64,000 bases of DNA from Snodgrassella alvi (GCF_002777855.1 NZ_MEIK01000028.1:1-64000); one strand, 5' to 3'; shown: positions 18,472-28,469, numbered from the stretch's first letter. Made by a program: numbers and translations. The notes: generated from the letters alone by a model not told the origin.

Positions 18472-18690
18472 AATAATTCTCAAATTAAAGTAATGTTTTT
18501 ACAATAATATTTAACTTGATATTTTGTGTGATTGAAACAGCTTGGAGTTTAGCCAGTGCCTGCGATGCTCTTTAATTTATTCTGCTAACGATGGACGAAA
18601 TAAATCAGGTTTGAGTAGGTTTTGGCTATTGGTCTGTGTTGAAGATAGGTTTTGTCAATCTGGACTAGTTGCAGTGATATCAGGATAAGA

Positions 18691-18963
18691 TTATTTTTTT
18701 AACGTTAGTTTGATATGCGGTTTGTGCGGTTTGATTTCTTTTGCTGATGGCTGGTTAGAAGCGGTAATTTGTTTGCGTTGTGTTTCCGACAGCAACCCGG
18801 ACCAATCACCCTTAAGATACCATTGTGCACCGAAATCCTCGCACGGATGCGGAATGCGGATACTACCATTGCCGCATTGTAAATCATCGGCACGACAGTA
18901 TTTATCACACCCCCAGCAGATTCGTTCGGGGTGTTTAGGATGCAGAGGGAAAACCTTGGCCAT
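18691..18963 (-). CDS. DUF3079-family protein
   Basis: A 90-residue small protein. The first 50 residues, MAKVFPLHPKHPERICWGCD with KYCRADDLQCGNGSIRIPHP, match the DUF3079 family of proteobacteria as recalled. Four cysteines (CWGC, YC, QC) may bind a metal. The C-terminal 40 residues are polar and lysine-rich and look variable. The ribosome binding site is weak. The function is unknown; nothing in the neighbourhood suggests one. Confidence 0.8.
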   Translation of the reverse strand: MAKVFPLHPKHPERICWGCDKYCRADDLQCGNGSIRIPHPCEDFGAQWYLKGDWSGLLSETQRKQITASNQPSAKEIKPHKPHIKLTLKK

Positions 18964-19135
18964 GGTAAAGTCTATTGTTGAGGAATATCTGCGGTTATAC
19001 CCGCTAAAGCCGGTTTGTTCAAGCGGGGGAAGACTGGGTGTGGTGTAATGTTTTGTCGGAAAAATATTTTTGCCAAAACAAACTATGCTTGACTCAGGAA
19101 CAGATAAAAATTCAGTTTAATATGACAGGTGCGCA

Positions 19136-20254
19136 ATGAAACAATATGATGTTGCAGTTTTGGGTGGTGGGTTGCTGGGACGTCTGACTGCGTGGTTACT
19201 GGCAGAACAGGGCTCTAAAGTGGTGCTGTTCAATGCCGGTAATCGAAATGGAGAAGGCAGCGCTGCATTTGCGGCGGCAGCGATGCTGGCGCCTACAGCT
19301 GAAGCGGTGGAAGCCACGCCGTTGGTGGTTCAGTTGGGATATACCAGCCTGCCAATCTGGCGTAAGTGGGTGGATACATTTCCAACTCCGGTATTCATGC
19401 AGCAGAATGGATCATTAATTGTCTGGCATCCACAGGATCGAGAGCTGGCTCAGCAGTTTACACGAGATTTACAACGGGCTCATCAGGATAGCAGTCGCTG
19501 TCAGCATTGGCACAGTCAGCAAATTGATGAACAAGAACCGCAGCTGGCTGGCCATTTTCAACAAGGGCTGTTTTTACCAACAGAAGGCCAGTTGGATAAT
19601 CGTCAGACACTGCTGGCACTGGCAGATGTGCTTGAGCGCCGGCAGGTAACCTGTTATTGGGAACGCGTTAGTGAGCCGGCTGAATGCGCAAAACTAGCTG
19701 AATGGACGCTGGATTGTCGTGGTTTTGGCGGTAAAAAAAGCTGGAACAATCAGGCAAGTAGCCGTCTGCGCGGTGTTCGAGGAGAAGTGCTGCGTATTCA
19801 TGCTCCAGATGTGACGCTTCACCGGCCGGTACGGGTGCTGCATCCACGCTATCCTATTTATATTGCGCCGAAACAGAACCATTTGTTTGTAATTGGTGCT
19901 ACTCAGATTGAAAGTGAAGATGACAGCCCGCTGAGTGTGCGTAGCGGGCTGGAGCTGATGTCTGCTCTGCATTGCGTTCATCCGGCTTTTGGTGAAGCAC
20001 GAATTCTGGAAAGTCTGGCGCAGCTACGCCCGACACTCAATCATGAAAATCCGGAAATACGCTATGATGCACAAAATCGTTTGGTAGCTGTTAATGGATT
20101 GTTTAGGCATGGGTTTATGATTTCACCCACTGTTAGTCTGGCTACTGTACGGGTTATGCAGGCGTTGATGCAACAGCAGCCACTTCCGGATGCAGACGCG
20201 CGCTATCACATAGACGTTGTGCCGGTAAGCCAGAATGGAGAATCAGTAAAATGA
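19136..20254 (+). CDS. thiO: Glycine oxidase ThiO
   Basis: A 372-residue FAD enzyme of the DAO family that oxidises glycine to the imine used for the thiazole ring of thiamine. The N-terminal dinucleotide fold is MKQYDVAVLGGGLLGRLTAW, and the substrate-side segment reads EGSAAFAAAAMLAPTAEA. The C-terminal part has VIGATQIESEDDSPLSVRSG and LRPTLNHENPEIRYD, then NGLFRHGFMISPTVSLATV, as in ThiO. The stop overlaps the thiS start by four bases, so thiO and thiS are coupled. No TPP riboswitch could be found upstream. Confidence 0.92.
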   Translation: MKQYDVAVLGGGLLGRLTAWLLAEQGSKVVLFNAGNRNGEGSAAFAAAAMLAPTAEAVEATPLVVQLGYTSLPIWRKWVDTFPTPVFMQQNGSLIVWHPQDRELAQQFTRDLQRAHQDSSRCQHWHSQQIDEQEPQLAGHFQQGLFLPTEGQLDNRQTLLALADVLERRQVTCYWERVSEPAECAKLAEWTLDCRGFGGKKSWNNQASSRLRGVRGEVLRIHAPDVTLHRPVRVLHPRYPIYIAPKQNHLFVIGATQIESEDDSPLSVRSGLELMSALHCVHPAFGEARILESLAQLRPTLNHENPEIRYDAQNRLVAVNGLFRHGFMISPTVSLATVRVMQALMQQQPLPDADARYHIDVVPVSQNGESVK

Positions 20255-20445
20255 AATTATGCGTTAATGATGAGGTAATAGAGTTTGCTGGCCGCACGCT
20301 AGGTGAGCTGGTTGTGCATATTAATCCTGAAACACCTTTTGCAGTGGCCGTAAACACTGCTTTTGTTGCCCGTAAGGAATATGGTGGCTATGTCTTGCAG
20401 GAGCAGGATAAAGTGGACATTGTGAGTCCGGTAGTGGGTGGTTAG
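20251..20445 (+). CDS. thiS: Sulfur carrier protein ThiS
   Basis: A 64-residue ubiquitin-like sulfur carrier. It starts MKLCVNDEVIEFAGRTLGEL and ends in the required Gly-Gly (DIVSPVVGG), whose C terminus is adenylated and thiocarboxylated before sulfur is passed to ThiG. Length and fold are typical. The ATG overlaps the thiO stop (ATGA). A compact terminator follows, so thiG, 1.3 kb downstream, must have its own promoter. Confidence 0.95.
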   Translation: MKLCVNDEVIEFAGRTLGELVVHINPETPFAVAVNTAFVARKEYGGYVLQEQDKVDIVSPVVGG

Positions 20446-20470
20446 TATGGTAGCAAAATGGTTGTCAGTA

Positions 20471-20496
20471 AACCCTGTATGCATACAGGGTTTTTT
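20471..20496 (+). terminator. thiOS terminator
   Basis: AACCCTGTA and TACAGGGTT form a 9-bp stem with a TGCA loop, followed by six T residues, 25 bases after the thiS stop. Confidence 0.92.
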
Positions 20497-20803
20497 GTTG
20501 CCCGTCTTTGGCCGTGCTGGCTGATGCTGAAGCGGGTAATTTGTTCACTTTTAAATAAAGCAGTAAATTTCAGGCTAAATATCCCATAAAAGTAATAGTA
20601 TTTTATTTGTCGGTAATATCAATATGCTGAATAATCTTTAATGCTATTATAATAATTGATTATGTCATATATACTGTTTTGGATAACGCAGAAGGGTAAA
20701 TTTGCTTGATTTTGCCTTTAATCTACATTTACACTTGCGCCCCTGTTTTACATGAATAATACAAATTAATAGTTGATGTTAACATATTAAGAGGGCGTTA
20801 ATT

Positions 20804-21331
20804 ATGTCTAATCTGTTTGCTCGTACCGAACCGGCCAGCCGCAGTTTTGGGGTGGCTTTTTTTGCCGGTATTATGGGGGGGCTGATTTCGGCTTTTGTGA
20901 AATCTGGTACCGAAGGTATCATGCCACCGCGCACACCAGACCGTGTGCCGCCTCCAATTCAGATGATTCAGGATATGGGCATTGATATTCACAATATGGT
21001 TTACACTTATTCCGACCAAGTAGTGAACTGGGGTGGCAGTCTGATACACATCCTGTTTTCAATTGTCTGGGCTGTCATTTACTGCATGGCAGCAGAAATT
21101 TTTCCTAAAGTAAAATTATGGCAGGGAATGGCCTTTGGTATTGGGGTAACTATTTTGTTCCACGGTATTATGCTGCCAGTCATGAATTTGTCGCCTGCTC
21201 CGTGGAATCTGCCTTTTGATGAGCTCTTTTCTGAACTGATTGGTACCTTGCTGTGGATGTGGACTATTGAAATTTTCCGCCGCGATTTGCGTAACCGTCT
21301 GACTAAAAAACCAGACCCAGAATTTCAATAG
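20804..21331 (+). CDS. YagU-family (DUF1440) inner-membrane protein
   Basis: A 175-residue membrane protein with about four hydrophobic segments. FGVAFFAGIMGGLISAFVKS then TEGIMPPRTPDRVPPPIQMI is the pattern of the YagU/DUF1440 family; later segments are ILFSIVWAVIYCMAAEIFP and FGIGVTILFHGIMLPVMNLS. E. coli YagU has been linked to acid tolerance; no role is proven here. The ATG follows AAGAGGGCG. It sits between thiS and thiG in the same direction but behind the thiOS terminator, so it is an inserted neighbour rather than a thiamine gene. Confidence 0.85.
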   Translation: MSNLFARTEPASRSFGVAFFAGIMGGLISAFVKSGTEGIMPPRTPDRVPPPIQMIQDMGIDIHNMVYTYSDQVVNWGGSLIHILFSIVWAVIYCMAAEIFPKVKLWQGMAFGIGVTILFHGIMLPVMNLSPAPWNLPFDELFSELIGTLLWMWTIEIFRRDLRNRLTKKPDPEFQ

Positions 21332-21375
21332 ACTAAAGTAATGATGGCCGGATGCAGAATTTCTTGATATTCCGG

Positions 21376-21397
21376 CTATCAACAGAGATAGTTTTTT
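21376..21397 (+). terminator. Short terminator after the YagU-like gene
   Basis: CTATC / GATAG, a 5-bp stem with a six-base loop, followed by six T residues. A competing longer hairpin (GGCCGGAT with ATTCCGGC) overlaps it just upstream. Either could end the transcript. Confidence 0.5.
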
Positions 21398-21403
21398 GTT
21401 TTT

Positions 21404-21467
21404 GCCCATGTTTATCCATATAATGAAGTGTCAGTATGACGCTTGATACTGGATAAGTGTCATGGGC
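21404..21467. other. Long interrupted inverted repeat before thiG
   Basis: GCCCATG (21404-21410) pairs with CATGGGC (21461-21467), and TTATCC (21412-21417) pairs with GGATAA (21451-21456). The inner segment contains further repeats (AGTGTCAGTAT...GATACT). It would fold into a 64-base hairpin in the 401-base gap ahead of thiG. No known riboswitch pattern is recognised. Confidence 0.45.
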
Positions 21468-21732
21468 ATTTTAGTATTTGTGTCTGAACTCTGCTCTGTT
21501 GTACGGTTTATTTCTAAGTTTGATTATTTTATGCATAATAAATAATGAAAATTAGATAAATATTCAATCGACTGCCTGCTTTTTCATTATGTACTAACTG
21601 ATTTTTTCTATTAATTGAAATCAGATGCAAAGATATTGTTCTGGTTATAAAATCTAGTCTTTCTTCTTCTGGACAGTGCTTGGCGGCTGTTTGGACAATA
21701 TTCGATATTACTGTTTTGCGGAAAGAGAGCTG

Positions 21733-22530
21733 ATGGCTTTACAACTATATAATGAGCAGTTTGAAAGTCGTTTGCTGCTGGGAACCGCTGCTTATCCCAA
21801 TCCGGAAATACTGCGGGCAGCAGTTAGAAAATCTCAGCCGGCAATGATAACGGTGGCTTTGCGCCGGCAGGGTGCTACTTCGGCAGAGCATGGTCAGGGT
21901 CTGTGGGGATTGCTACAGGAACTAGATTTGCCTATTTTGCCTAATACAGCCGGCTGCCTGAGTGTGCAAGAGGCAGTAACAACAGCGCAGATGGCACGCG
22001 AAGTTTTTGCCACAGACTGGATTAAGCTGGAGCTGATTGGCGATGACCATACTTTACAGCCGGACGTGTTTCAGTTGGTACAGGCGGCCGATATCCTGAT
22101 TAAAGATGGCTTTAAGGTACTGCCCTATTGTACGGAAGATCTGATAGCTTGCCGCCGTTTACTTGATGCCGGCTGTCAGGCTTTGATGCCTTGGGCAGCA
22201 CCGATTGGCACCGGACTGGGACCCGTGCATGAATATGCCCTGCATGTGCTGCGTGAACATTTACCTGATACTCCATTACTTGTGGATGCGGGGCTGGGAT
22301 TGCCTTCACATGCGGCAGCTGTAATGGAATGGGGTTTTGATGGGGTGCTGCTGAATACTGCCGTTTCACGCAGTGGTGCTCCGGTGTTGATGGCAGAAGC
22401 TTTTGCTCAGGCGGTAAAGGCCGGCAGACTGGCTTATGAAGCGACGCCGGTTGTACCGCGGCATAATGCACAGGCTTCTACGCCACAACTAGGTCAACCT
22501 TTCTGGCATTATCCTGACTATAACGATTAA
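21733..22530 (+). CDS. thiG: Thiazole synthase ThiG
   Basis: A 265-residue TIM-barrel enzyme that forms the thiazole phosphate carboxylate from DXP, dehydroglycine and ThiS-thiocarboxylate. The start FESRLLLGTAAYPNPEILRA and the Schiff-base lysine region DWIKLELIGDDHTLQPD are typical. So are the phosphate and exit loops ALMPWAAPIGTGLGP and DAGLGLPSHAAAVMEWGFDG, then GVLLNTAVSRSGAPVLMAEA. The ATG at 21733 (AAAGAGAG upstream) gives the family N terminus; a longer upstream frame does not. The gene lacks the usual direct linkage to thiS. Confidence 0.95.
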   Translation: MALQLYNEQFESRLLLGTAAYPNPEILRAAVRKSQPAMITVALRRQGATSAEHGQGLWGLLQELDLPILPNTAGCLSVQEAVTTAQMAREVFATDWIKLELIGDDHTLQPDVFQLVQAADILIKDGFKVLPYCTEDLIACRRLLDAGCQALMPWAAPIGTGLGPVHEYALHVLREHLPDTPLLVDAGLGLPSHAAAVMEWGFDGVLLNTAVSRSGAPVLMAEAFAQAVKAGRLAYEATPVVPRHNAQASTPQLGQPFWHYPDYND

Positions 22531-22559
22531 AAATAAAGTGTGTACGCACGTTATTTTTA
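22531..22559 (+). terminator. thiG terminator
   Basis: AAATAAAGTGTGT pairs with ACGCACGTTATTT with one mismatch, immediately after the thiG stop, and runs into TTAT. The stem is short at the loop but well placed. Confidence 0.6.
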
Positions 22560-22564
22560 TTATT

Positions 22565-22612
22565 CTGTCCTGTTTTGGCGTAGTGGCTGCATTAAAACAG
22601 GACAGATTTTTT
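22565..22612. terminator. Bidirectional terminator between thiG and the permease
   Basis: CTGTCCTGTTTT and AAAACAGGACAG form a perfect 12-bp stem, followed by ATTTTTT on the plus strand. It separates convergent genes and probably serves both. Confidence 0.85.
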
Positions 22613-22616
22613 GTCG

Positions 22617-24014
22617 TTAATGGTTGTGCTTTGAATCGGTATAGGAAATGCGTTTTTTCAATTGCTGCCTATACAGAGGCAAAAACAGGGTCAGCAGGAT
22701 AAACCAGACCGGAGTGGCTACCAGTCCGGTAAGCGTATCTTTGTCCTGACTAAACAAATACAGCACAAACGCAAAAAATATCAGACACACATAACACATC
22801 GGAATGCCAAACGGCATTTTATAAACGGAGCGCGCATGTGCTTCTGGGAAAAGGCGACGATAGCGTAAATAGGCAATTAGGATTACTGCCCAGACAAAGA
22901 TGAAGCAGATGCTGGAAACGGTGGTCACAATGGTAAACACTTTCATGACATCACCTTCGGCATAAAGCAGAAAGACGCCAATCAGCAATAGTGCACAAGA
23001 ATATAACAAACCGTTTTGCGGTACGCCGGAGGCCGACAAACGGGCAAATACCTTCGGACCTACCCCGTTGCGGGATAGACCGTACAACATGCGGCCAGTG
23101 GAGTACATACCGCTGTTGGCTGAAGAAAGCGCGGAAGTCAGTACAACAAAATTAATAATTGTAGCGGCCGCGCTGATGCCAATGAGCGTAAACATGTTAA
23201 CAAACGGGCTGCGGTCTGGTGCCACCATACTCCATGGTGTGACGGTCATGATGATAGTCAGAGCCAATACGTAGAAAACAATCACACGTACCGGTATTTT
23301 ATTGATGGCTGCCGGTAGTGTAGTGGTGGGATCGTCAGTTTCGGCTGAAGCAGTACCAACAAGCTCTATACCAACAAAGGCAAATATTGCAATTTGGAAG
23401 GCTGCAAAGAAACCAGACCACCCATGTGGCATCCAGCCTCCGTACGACCACAGATTGCTGATTCTGGCTTGAATACCGTTGGTGCTGACAAAACTGGTTA
23501 TGAGCAGATAACCGCCACAACCAATTAAAGCAAGAATGGCCAAAATTTTAATCAGCGCAAACCAAAATTCTAGCTCGCCAAAAAGCTTCACAGATAGCAG
23601 ATTGAGCGTTAGCAGAATGATGATGCAGATGATACCGGGTAGCCACAGGGGTACCTCCGGCCACCAGAATTGGGTGTAGCCGGTAATAGCGACAATATCG
23701 GCCATGCCAATCACCACCCAGCAAAACCAGTAAGACCACCCAACATAATATCCAATAGTAGGGTTGAGAATATCCGTTGTGAAATCAACAAAAGATTTGT
23801 ATTGCAGGTTATGCAAGAGTAATTCACCCATGGCCCGCATGACAAAAAACAGAAATGTACCGATGATGATATAGGTAAACAGTACGGAAGGGCCGGCCAG
23901 ACTGATGGTGCGGCCGGATCCCATAAACAAGCCGGTGCCGATTGCTCCGCCGATGGCAATCAATTGTAAATGTCTGTTTTTCAGAGTCCGTTTTAATTCG
24001 GGCGGCCGGTTCAT
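22617..24014 (-). CDS. APC-family amino acid permease (CycA/AroP-like)
   Basis: A 465-residue inner-membrane transporter with twelve predicted helices. The start LKNRHLQLIAIGGAIGTGLF then MGSGRTISLAGPSVLFTYII is the amino acid/proton symporter signature of the AAT group. The segments FVGIELVGTASAETDDP and SSANSGMYSTGRMLYGLSRN are also conserved. Overall it is closest in memory to D-serine/D-alanine/glycine permease CycA, but substrates in this group cannot be read from sequence. The ATG has AGAGGA upstream. It is a single-gene unit, divergent from the MFS gene. Confidence 0.9.
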   Translation of the reverse strand: MNRPPELKRTLKNRHLQLIAIGGAIGTGLFMGSGRTISLAGPSVLFTYIIIGTFLFFVMRAMGELLLHNLQYKSFVDFTTDILNPTIGYYVGWSYWFCWVVIGMADIVAITGYTQFWWPEVPLWLPGIICIIILLTLNLLSVKLFGELEFWFALIKILAILALIGCGGYLLITSFVSTNGIQARISNLWSYGGWMPHGWSGFFAAFQIAIFAFVGIELVGTASAETDDPTTTLPAAINKIPVRVIVFYVLALTIIMTVTPWSMVAPDRSPFVNMFTLIGISAAATIINFVVLTSALSSANSGMYSTGRMLYGLSRNGVGPKVFARLSASGVPQNGLLYSCALLLIGVFLLYAEGDVMKVFTIVTTVSSICFIFVWAVILIAYLRYRRLFPEAHARSVYKMPFGIPMCYVCLIFFAFVLYLFSQDKDTLTGLVATPVWFILLTLFLPLYRQQLKKRISYTDSKHNH

Positions 24015-24363
24015 GTTTTATCCTCTATAAACTTGAAAACAGGAAGTAAACTCATGGTGTGATTTTGACGGATGAATGTAGAGTAACGGGTTATCTTAAG
24101 CGGATGTATTTTCATCACTAACAGGCTGTATCACAGCCGTAGCAGTACGTTATTTGTAGGATACAGCACCCAATGATTGGGTAGCGTAGACAGCCTAATG
24201 TCCATTACTGTATCACAGTTTTTTACAGTTGCTGGCAATATCTCAATGTAGTGGTTGTATATGGAAAGATGTTGTATTAATGTTGTGGTTTCAAGGTATA
24301 TTGTATGCGTTTCAGGTTAACTTTAAAAATAATAATTAAACTAATTTTAGGGAGAAATACTCC
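24015..24363. other. Divergent promoter region with a direct repeat
   Basis: 349 bases between the permease and MFS starts. The 11-mer CTGTATCACAG occurs twice, at 24126-24136 and 24208-24218, 82 bases apart. A small hairpin CCAAT/ATTGG lies between the copies. These could be regulator sites for one of the transporters. No gene is seen. Confidence 0.4.
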
Positions 24364-25665
24364 ATGCGCGCGATCCTGACTGGATTGGTGGTAGGCTACG
24401 GCTTTATGGTGATGTTTATCAGTACGGCTATAAAAGGTGTCTACCAAATTAATTTTACCGGTCTGGTGCATCATTATGGTGTTGGTATTGAGGCAATGGC
24501 TCTGGCTGGCGGTTTCTTTGGTTTGGCGCAAGGGGTGTTTTCAGCAATGGTCGGAAAGTTGTGTGACCGTTGTGGTGCCAGCTATGTACTGCTCTCTGGC
24601 ATGTTGTCTGCTGCGTGTGCATTTTTGTTGTTTTCTTCTGATAATAGTTTTTTGACTTTTTTGCTTGGTTTTCTACTATTCGCCGCATATGCAATGGCGG
24701 CTTTGACTTTTGTACCAGTTAGTATTCTGATTGATATGTATGTGATGCCAGAACGGCGTCAGCTAGCCTATGTGCTGGCCACAAATGGTATAGCCGTAGG
24801 GCTGATGGTTCTCTCGCCGATTTGGATTTATTTGGAAGGCTATCTTTCATGGCCCATGCTGTGCTCAGTGCTGGCTGCAATATTTGCCTCTCTGGCTGTT
24901 ATACCAGCGTTGCTTAACTGTCTCGGACGGACTCCGGTGAAAATACCAGTAGCGTTACGTGCTGTAACAGCTCCTTTAACCCAGCCAAATGCACAGGCTG
25001 TCAAACATACTACGCTAGCGTCTCTGCCGCGATACTGGTATTTCGACCGCAGGTTCTTACTGGCTGCACTTGCTTTTTCAGGCTGTGGTACGTCGATGAT
25101 TTTTATAGATGTGCATTATGTGCCCGCTATTCAGGAAATATTGCAGCATCGTACCGCTGCTAATCTACTGACCGGTTTTTCGCTTAGTCTGCTTGGTTTA
25201 TCTGAGGCACTGGGAAGTTTGCTGATTGGCTATATAGTGTCGAAAAAAGTATCGCTGCCATTGCTCTTGGGTATGTTGTTTCTACTGCGCTGTGCCACAC
25301 TGATGGCGTTGGTATTGTGGCCTGAACCAATGATGGTGCCGTTGTTTGGTATATTTTTTGGCATTACCTATATGGGTACCGTGATTATTATCTCGCGTCT
25401 GGCCGGTACTATTTTTGGATACCGCTATAAAGGATTTATTTTTGGTGCCTTCTTCCTAATTCATCAGCTAAGTGGTTTGCTTACAGCATGGCTGGGCAGT
25501 TTGCTGCGGGTTTATTGTGGTAGCTATTTTCCGGTTATCTGTTTTGTTGCGGTATGGCTGGCCTTATCAGCAGGAGCGTCTTTACTTCTATCGATTATGA
25601 AAAATAATACAGATGCTGGTACAGACACTGGGAATGATAGTCGGTTTCAAGTTAAATACGAATAA
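24364..25665 (+). CDS. MFS transporter
   Basis: A 433-residue protein with twelve hydrophobic segments and the major facilitator loop pattern GKLCDRCGASYVLL between helices 2 and 3. The central loop after residue 185 is polar (GRTPVKIPVALRAVTAPLTQ). It resembles monocarboxylate/oxalate-type MFS proteins in its N-terminal layout, but the substrate is unknown. The ATG has AGGGAG nine bases upstream. The C-terminal 25 residues are polar and cytosolic. It is followed by pepN 89 bases later in the same direction. Confidence 0.85.
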   Translation: MRAILTGLVVGYGFMVMFISTAIKGVYQINFTGLVHHYGVGIEAMALAGGFFGLAQGVFSAMVGKLCDRCGASYVLLSGMLSAACAFLLFSSDNSFLTFLLGFLLFAAYAMAALTFVPVSILIDMYVMPERRQLAYVLATNGIAVGLMVLSPIWIYLEGYLSWPMLCSVLAAIFASLAVIPALLNCLGRTPVKIPVALRAVTAPLTQPNAQAVKHTTLASLPRYWYFDRRFLLAALAFSGCGTSMIFIDVHYVPAIQEILQHRTAANLLTGFSLSLLGLSEALGSLLIGYIVSKKVSLPLLLGMLFLLRCATLMALVLWPEPMMVPLFGIFFGITYMGTVIIISRLAGTIFGYRYKGFIFGAFFLIHQLSGLLTAWLGSLLRVYCGSYFPVICFVAVWLALSAGASLLLSIMKNNTDAGTDTGNDSRFQVKYE

Positions 25666-25754
25666 TAGTTCCTGTCTGGAATGAGACAGTCTTGATTGTG
25701 GCCTTGTTAGCCGTAAAATAGACACAACAAATTTAAATAGTAAGAGTGTAGACA

Positions 25755-28400
25755 ATGAGTGAAAATAAAGTGGTGCATTACCTGAAAGATTATCAGGCTC
25801 CCGATTTTGCAGTGGCAGAAATTGATTTGACCTTTACGATAGAGGAAGCTTATACCCTTGTGCGCAATCGCATGATGATTGTTCCGCATGAGGTAGGTAG
25901 ACCATGTGTGCTGGATGGCAGTGCTGAATTATTGCAAATTGTGCTGAATGGAAAATGTCTTTCTCCGCATGAATATGCGATAGCCGATGAAAAACTGACG
26001 ATACATACGGTACCGGATACTCAGTTTGAGCTTGAAATTACCACTAGGTTGTATCCGGCGCAGAATAAAACGCTGATGGGGTTGTATGAATCGGGCGATA
26101 ATCTGTATACCCAGAATGAGCCGGAGGGTTTCCGTAAGATTACTTATTATTTTGACCGGCCTGATGTGATGAGTCAGTTTACCACTACCATTATCGGTGA
26201 TAAGCGGCGCTATCCGGTAATGTTGTCCAACGGTAATCTGATTGACAGTGGTGAATTGGATAACGACCGGCACTGGGTTTGCTGGCGTGATCCGTTTGCT
26301 AAACCCAGCTATCTCTTTGCTCTGGTTGCCGGACAATTGGCGGTGTTGGAAGGTAATTTTACCACTCGCAGTGGGAAAGAAGTGGCACTGAAATTTTATA
26401 CCCGTCCAGAAGATCGGGAAAAAGCAGGTTTTGCGCTGGAATCTTTGAAACACGCCATGCAATGGGACGAAGACCGCTTTAATCTGGAATATGATTTAAA
26501 TATATTTATGGTCGTGGCTGTGAGCGATTTCAATATGGGTGCCATGGAAAACAAAGGCCTGAATATATTTAATACTAAATATGTGCTGGCTAGCAGTGAT
26601 ACGGCAACCGATGCTGATTTTGAAGCCATTGAAGGGGTAATCGGTCATGAATACTTTCATAACTGGACCGGTAATCGTGTCACCTGTCGCGACTGGTTTC
26701 AGCTCTCTCTGAAAGAAGGGCTGACTGTTTTCCGTGATCAGGAATTCTCTGCTGACCGCGCTAGCAGAGCGGTGCGTCGTATTCACAATGTTAGGGTATT
26801 GCGCAGTATGCAGTTTGCTGAGGATGCCGGCCCAATGGCGCATCCGGTACGGCCGGCTTCGTATGAGGAAATGAACAATTTTTATACGCTCACAGTATAT
26901 GAAAAAGGCGCTGAAGTCGTACGCATGTATCATACTTTGCTGGGCGAAGAAGGTTTTCAGAAAGGTATGCAGCTTTATTTTCAGCGGCATGACGGTCAGG
27001 CCGTGACTTGTGATGATTTTCGTGCAGCAATGGCGGATGCCAATGGTGTGAATTTAGACCAGTTTGCATTATGGTATAGTCAAGCTGGCACACCGCAGAT
27101 TAAAGCGCATGGCGACTATGATGCACACAATCAAACTTTCAGCCTGCATCTGCAGCAATTCATTCCGCCTACTCCGGATATGGCCGATAAACAGCCGATG
27201 GTGATTCCGGTAAAAATCGGCTTGCTAGACAAAAATGGTGCATCTGTCGCTTTTAAAATGTCCGGTACCGCAGATAAAACTGAGGAAACGGTTCTGGTAT
27301 TCAATCAAACAGAACAAACGTTTGTATTCCATGATGTAGCGAAGGAAGTCGTACCTTCAGTGCTGCGCGGATTTAGTGCACCGGTACGACTAGACTATCC
27401 TTACCACGATGCCGATTTGATGTTGCTGCTGGCACATGACAGCGATTCTTTTGCGCGCTGGGAAGCGGCACAAACTTTGTATCGTCGTGCATTTGCTTCC
27501 AATCTGGATGCACTGGCTTCTGGCCAGCCACTTCCACAACATGTCGAACTGGCACAAGCGCTAACTTCAGCTTTGAATGCCGATATTGACCCAGCGTATA
27601 AAGCAGTCTTGCTACAGGTACCGACAGAAGCAGAACTGTGGGAAGATGTGTCTTCAATTAACCCTGAGCAATATGTATGTGCGCGTCAGGCTTTGTTGCA
27701 GAGTCTGGCCTGCAGTATGCAGGATACGCTGACACACTGGCGTGAATGGGCGGATGAACAGGAGCGTAACAGCCGGCATCAGGCACCGCAGGAGTATCAT
27801 CCTGATTTGGCTGGTGTTCGTAGTTTGCGTAATACATTACTGCAATGGGGTGTATTGGCCACTGCAGATTTGCTACACAACATAGTAAACGAATTCAGTC
27901 AGCGTGCTACTAATATGACCCATGAATACGGAATGCTTGCGGCTATAAATCATTTGTCTGATGATAAACGCAATGACTTGCTGAATCAGTTTGGCCAGCG
28001 GCATGCGCAGGACGATCTGGTAATGGATAAATATTTTATCCTTATCGGTAGTAGTCAGCGTCCAGACACATTGCAGCAGGTTGAAAAGGCTTTGCAGCAT
28101 CCAGCTTTCAGTTTGGAAAATCCGAATAAAGTGCGCTCATTATTAGGCAGTTTCAGTCGTAATATCCCTCATTTCCATGCTGCTGACGGTAGCGGCTACC
28201 GTTTCTTGGCGGATTATATTCTGCGTATTGATGAATTTAATCCCCAAGTGGCTTCACGGCTGGTGCAAGCATTTAATCTGTATGACCGGCTAGAGCCCCA
28301 GCGCAAAACGTTGATGGCTGAACAATTGCAGCGCATTCAAAAACATGAGGGTTTATCTAAAGACAGCCGTGAGATTGTAGATAAAATTTTGCATAGCTGA
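25755..28400 (+). CDS. pepN: Aminopeptidase N
   Basis: An 881-residue M1-family zinc aminopeptidase that removes N-terminal residues from peptides in the cytosol. The substrate motif GAMEN lies near residue 263 and the zinc motif HEYFHNW near 298 ([15 protein letters not shown]), with the third ligand glutamate in [15 protein letters not shown]. The early segment [12 protein letters not shown] and the C-terminal helical domain match the E. coli type, whose length (870) it nearly equals. No signal peptide is present. A perfect hairpin terminator follows. Confidence 0.97.
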   Translation: MSENKVVHYLKDYQAPDFAVAEIDLTFTIEEAYTLVRNRMMIVPHEVGRPCVLDGSAELLQIVLNGKCLSPHEYAIADEKLTIHTVPDTQFELEITTRLYPAQNKTLMGLYESGDNLYTQNEPEGFRKITYYFDRPDVMSQFTTTIIGDKRRYPVMLSNGNLIDSGELDNDRHWVCWRDPFAKPSYLFALVAGQLAVLEGNFTTRSGKEVALKFYTRPEDREKAGFALESLKHAMQWDEDRFNLEYDLNIFMVVAVSDFNMGAMENKGLNIFNTKYVLASSDTATDADFEAIEGVIGHEYFHNWTGNRVTCRDWFQLSLKEGLTVFRDQEFSADRASRAVRRIHNVRVLRSMQFAEDAGPMAHPVRPASYEEMNNFYTLTVYEKGAEVVRMYHTLLGEEGFQKGMQLYFQRHDGQAVTCDDFRAAMADANGVNLDQFALWYSQAGTPQIKAHGDYDAHNQTFSLHLQQFIPPTPDMADKQPMVIPVKIGLLDKNGASVAFKMSGTADKTEETVLVFNQTEQTFVFHDVAKEVVPSVLRGFSAPVRLDYPYHDADLMLLLAHDSDSFARWEAAQTLYRRAFASNLDALASGQPLPQHVELAQALTSALNADIDPAYKAVLLQVPTEAELWEDVSSINPEQYVCARQALLQSLACSMQDTLTHWREWADEQERNSRHQAPQEYHPDLAGVRSLRNTLLQWGVLATADLLHNIVNEFSQRATNMTHEYGMLAAINHLSDDKRNDLLNQFGQRHAQDDLVMDKYFILIGSSQRPDTLQQVEKALQHPAFSLENPNKVRSLLGSFSRNIPHFHAADGSGYRFLADYILRIDEFNPQVASRLVQAFNLYDRLEPQRKTLMAEQLQRIQKHEGLSKDSREIVDKILHS

Positions 28401-28432
28401 AATATGTAAATTTATTTTACTGTTGTATATTT

Positions 28433-28469
28433 ATTAAGAGCACTACTGCTAAACAGTAGTGCTCTTAAT
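28433..28469. terminator. Bidirectional terminator between pepN and efeB
   Basis: ATTAAGAGCACTACTG pairs perfectly with its complement around a CTAAA loop. It lies between convergent genes, 32 bases after pepN. Confidence 0.85.

Noticed and set aside
18964-19135. Possible TPP riboswitch before thiO
   Set aside because: The expected CUGAGA and the ACC-GAUCUGGAUAAUGCCAGCG-like segments are absent; the same holds for the region before thiG.
20804-21331. The gene between thiS and thiG as a thiamine biosynthesis gene
   Set aside because: Its sequence fits the YagU/DUF1440 membrane family and it lies behind the thiOS terminator; nothing ties it to thiazole synthesis.
24126-24218. LexA boxes
   Set aside because: CTGTATCACAG lacks the symmetric CTGT-N8-ACAG spacing of the SOS box, so only a direct repeat is claimed.
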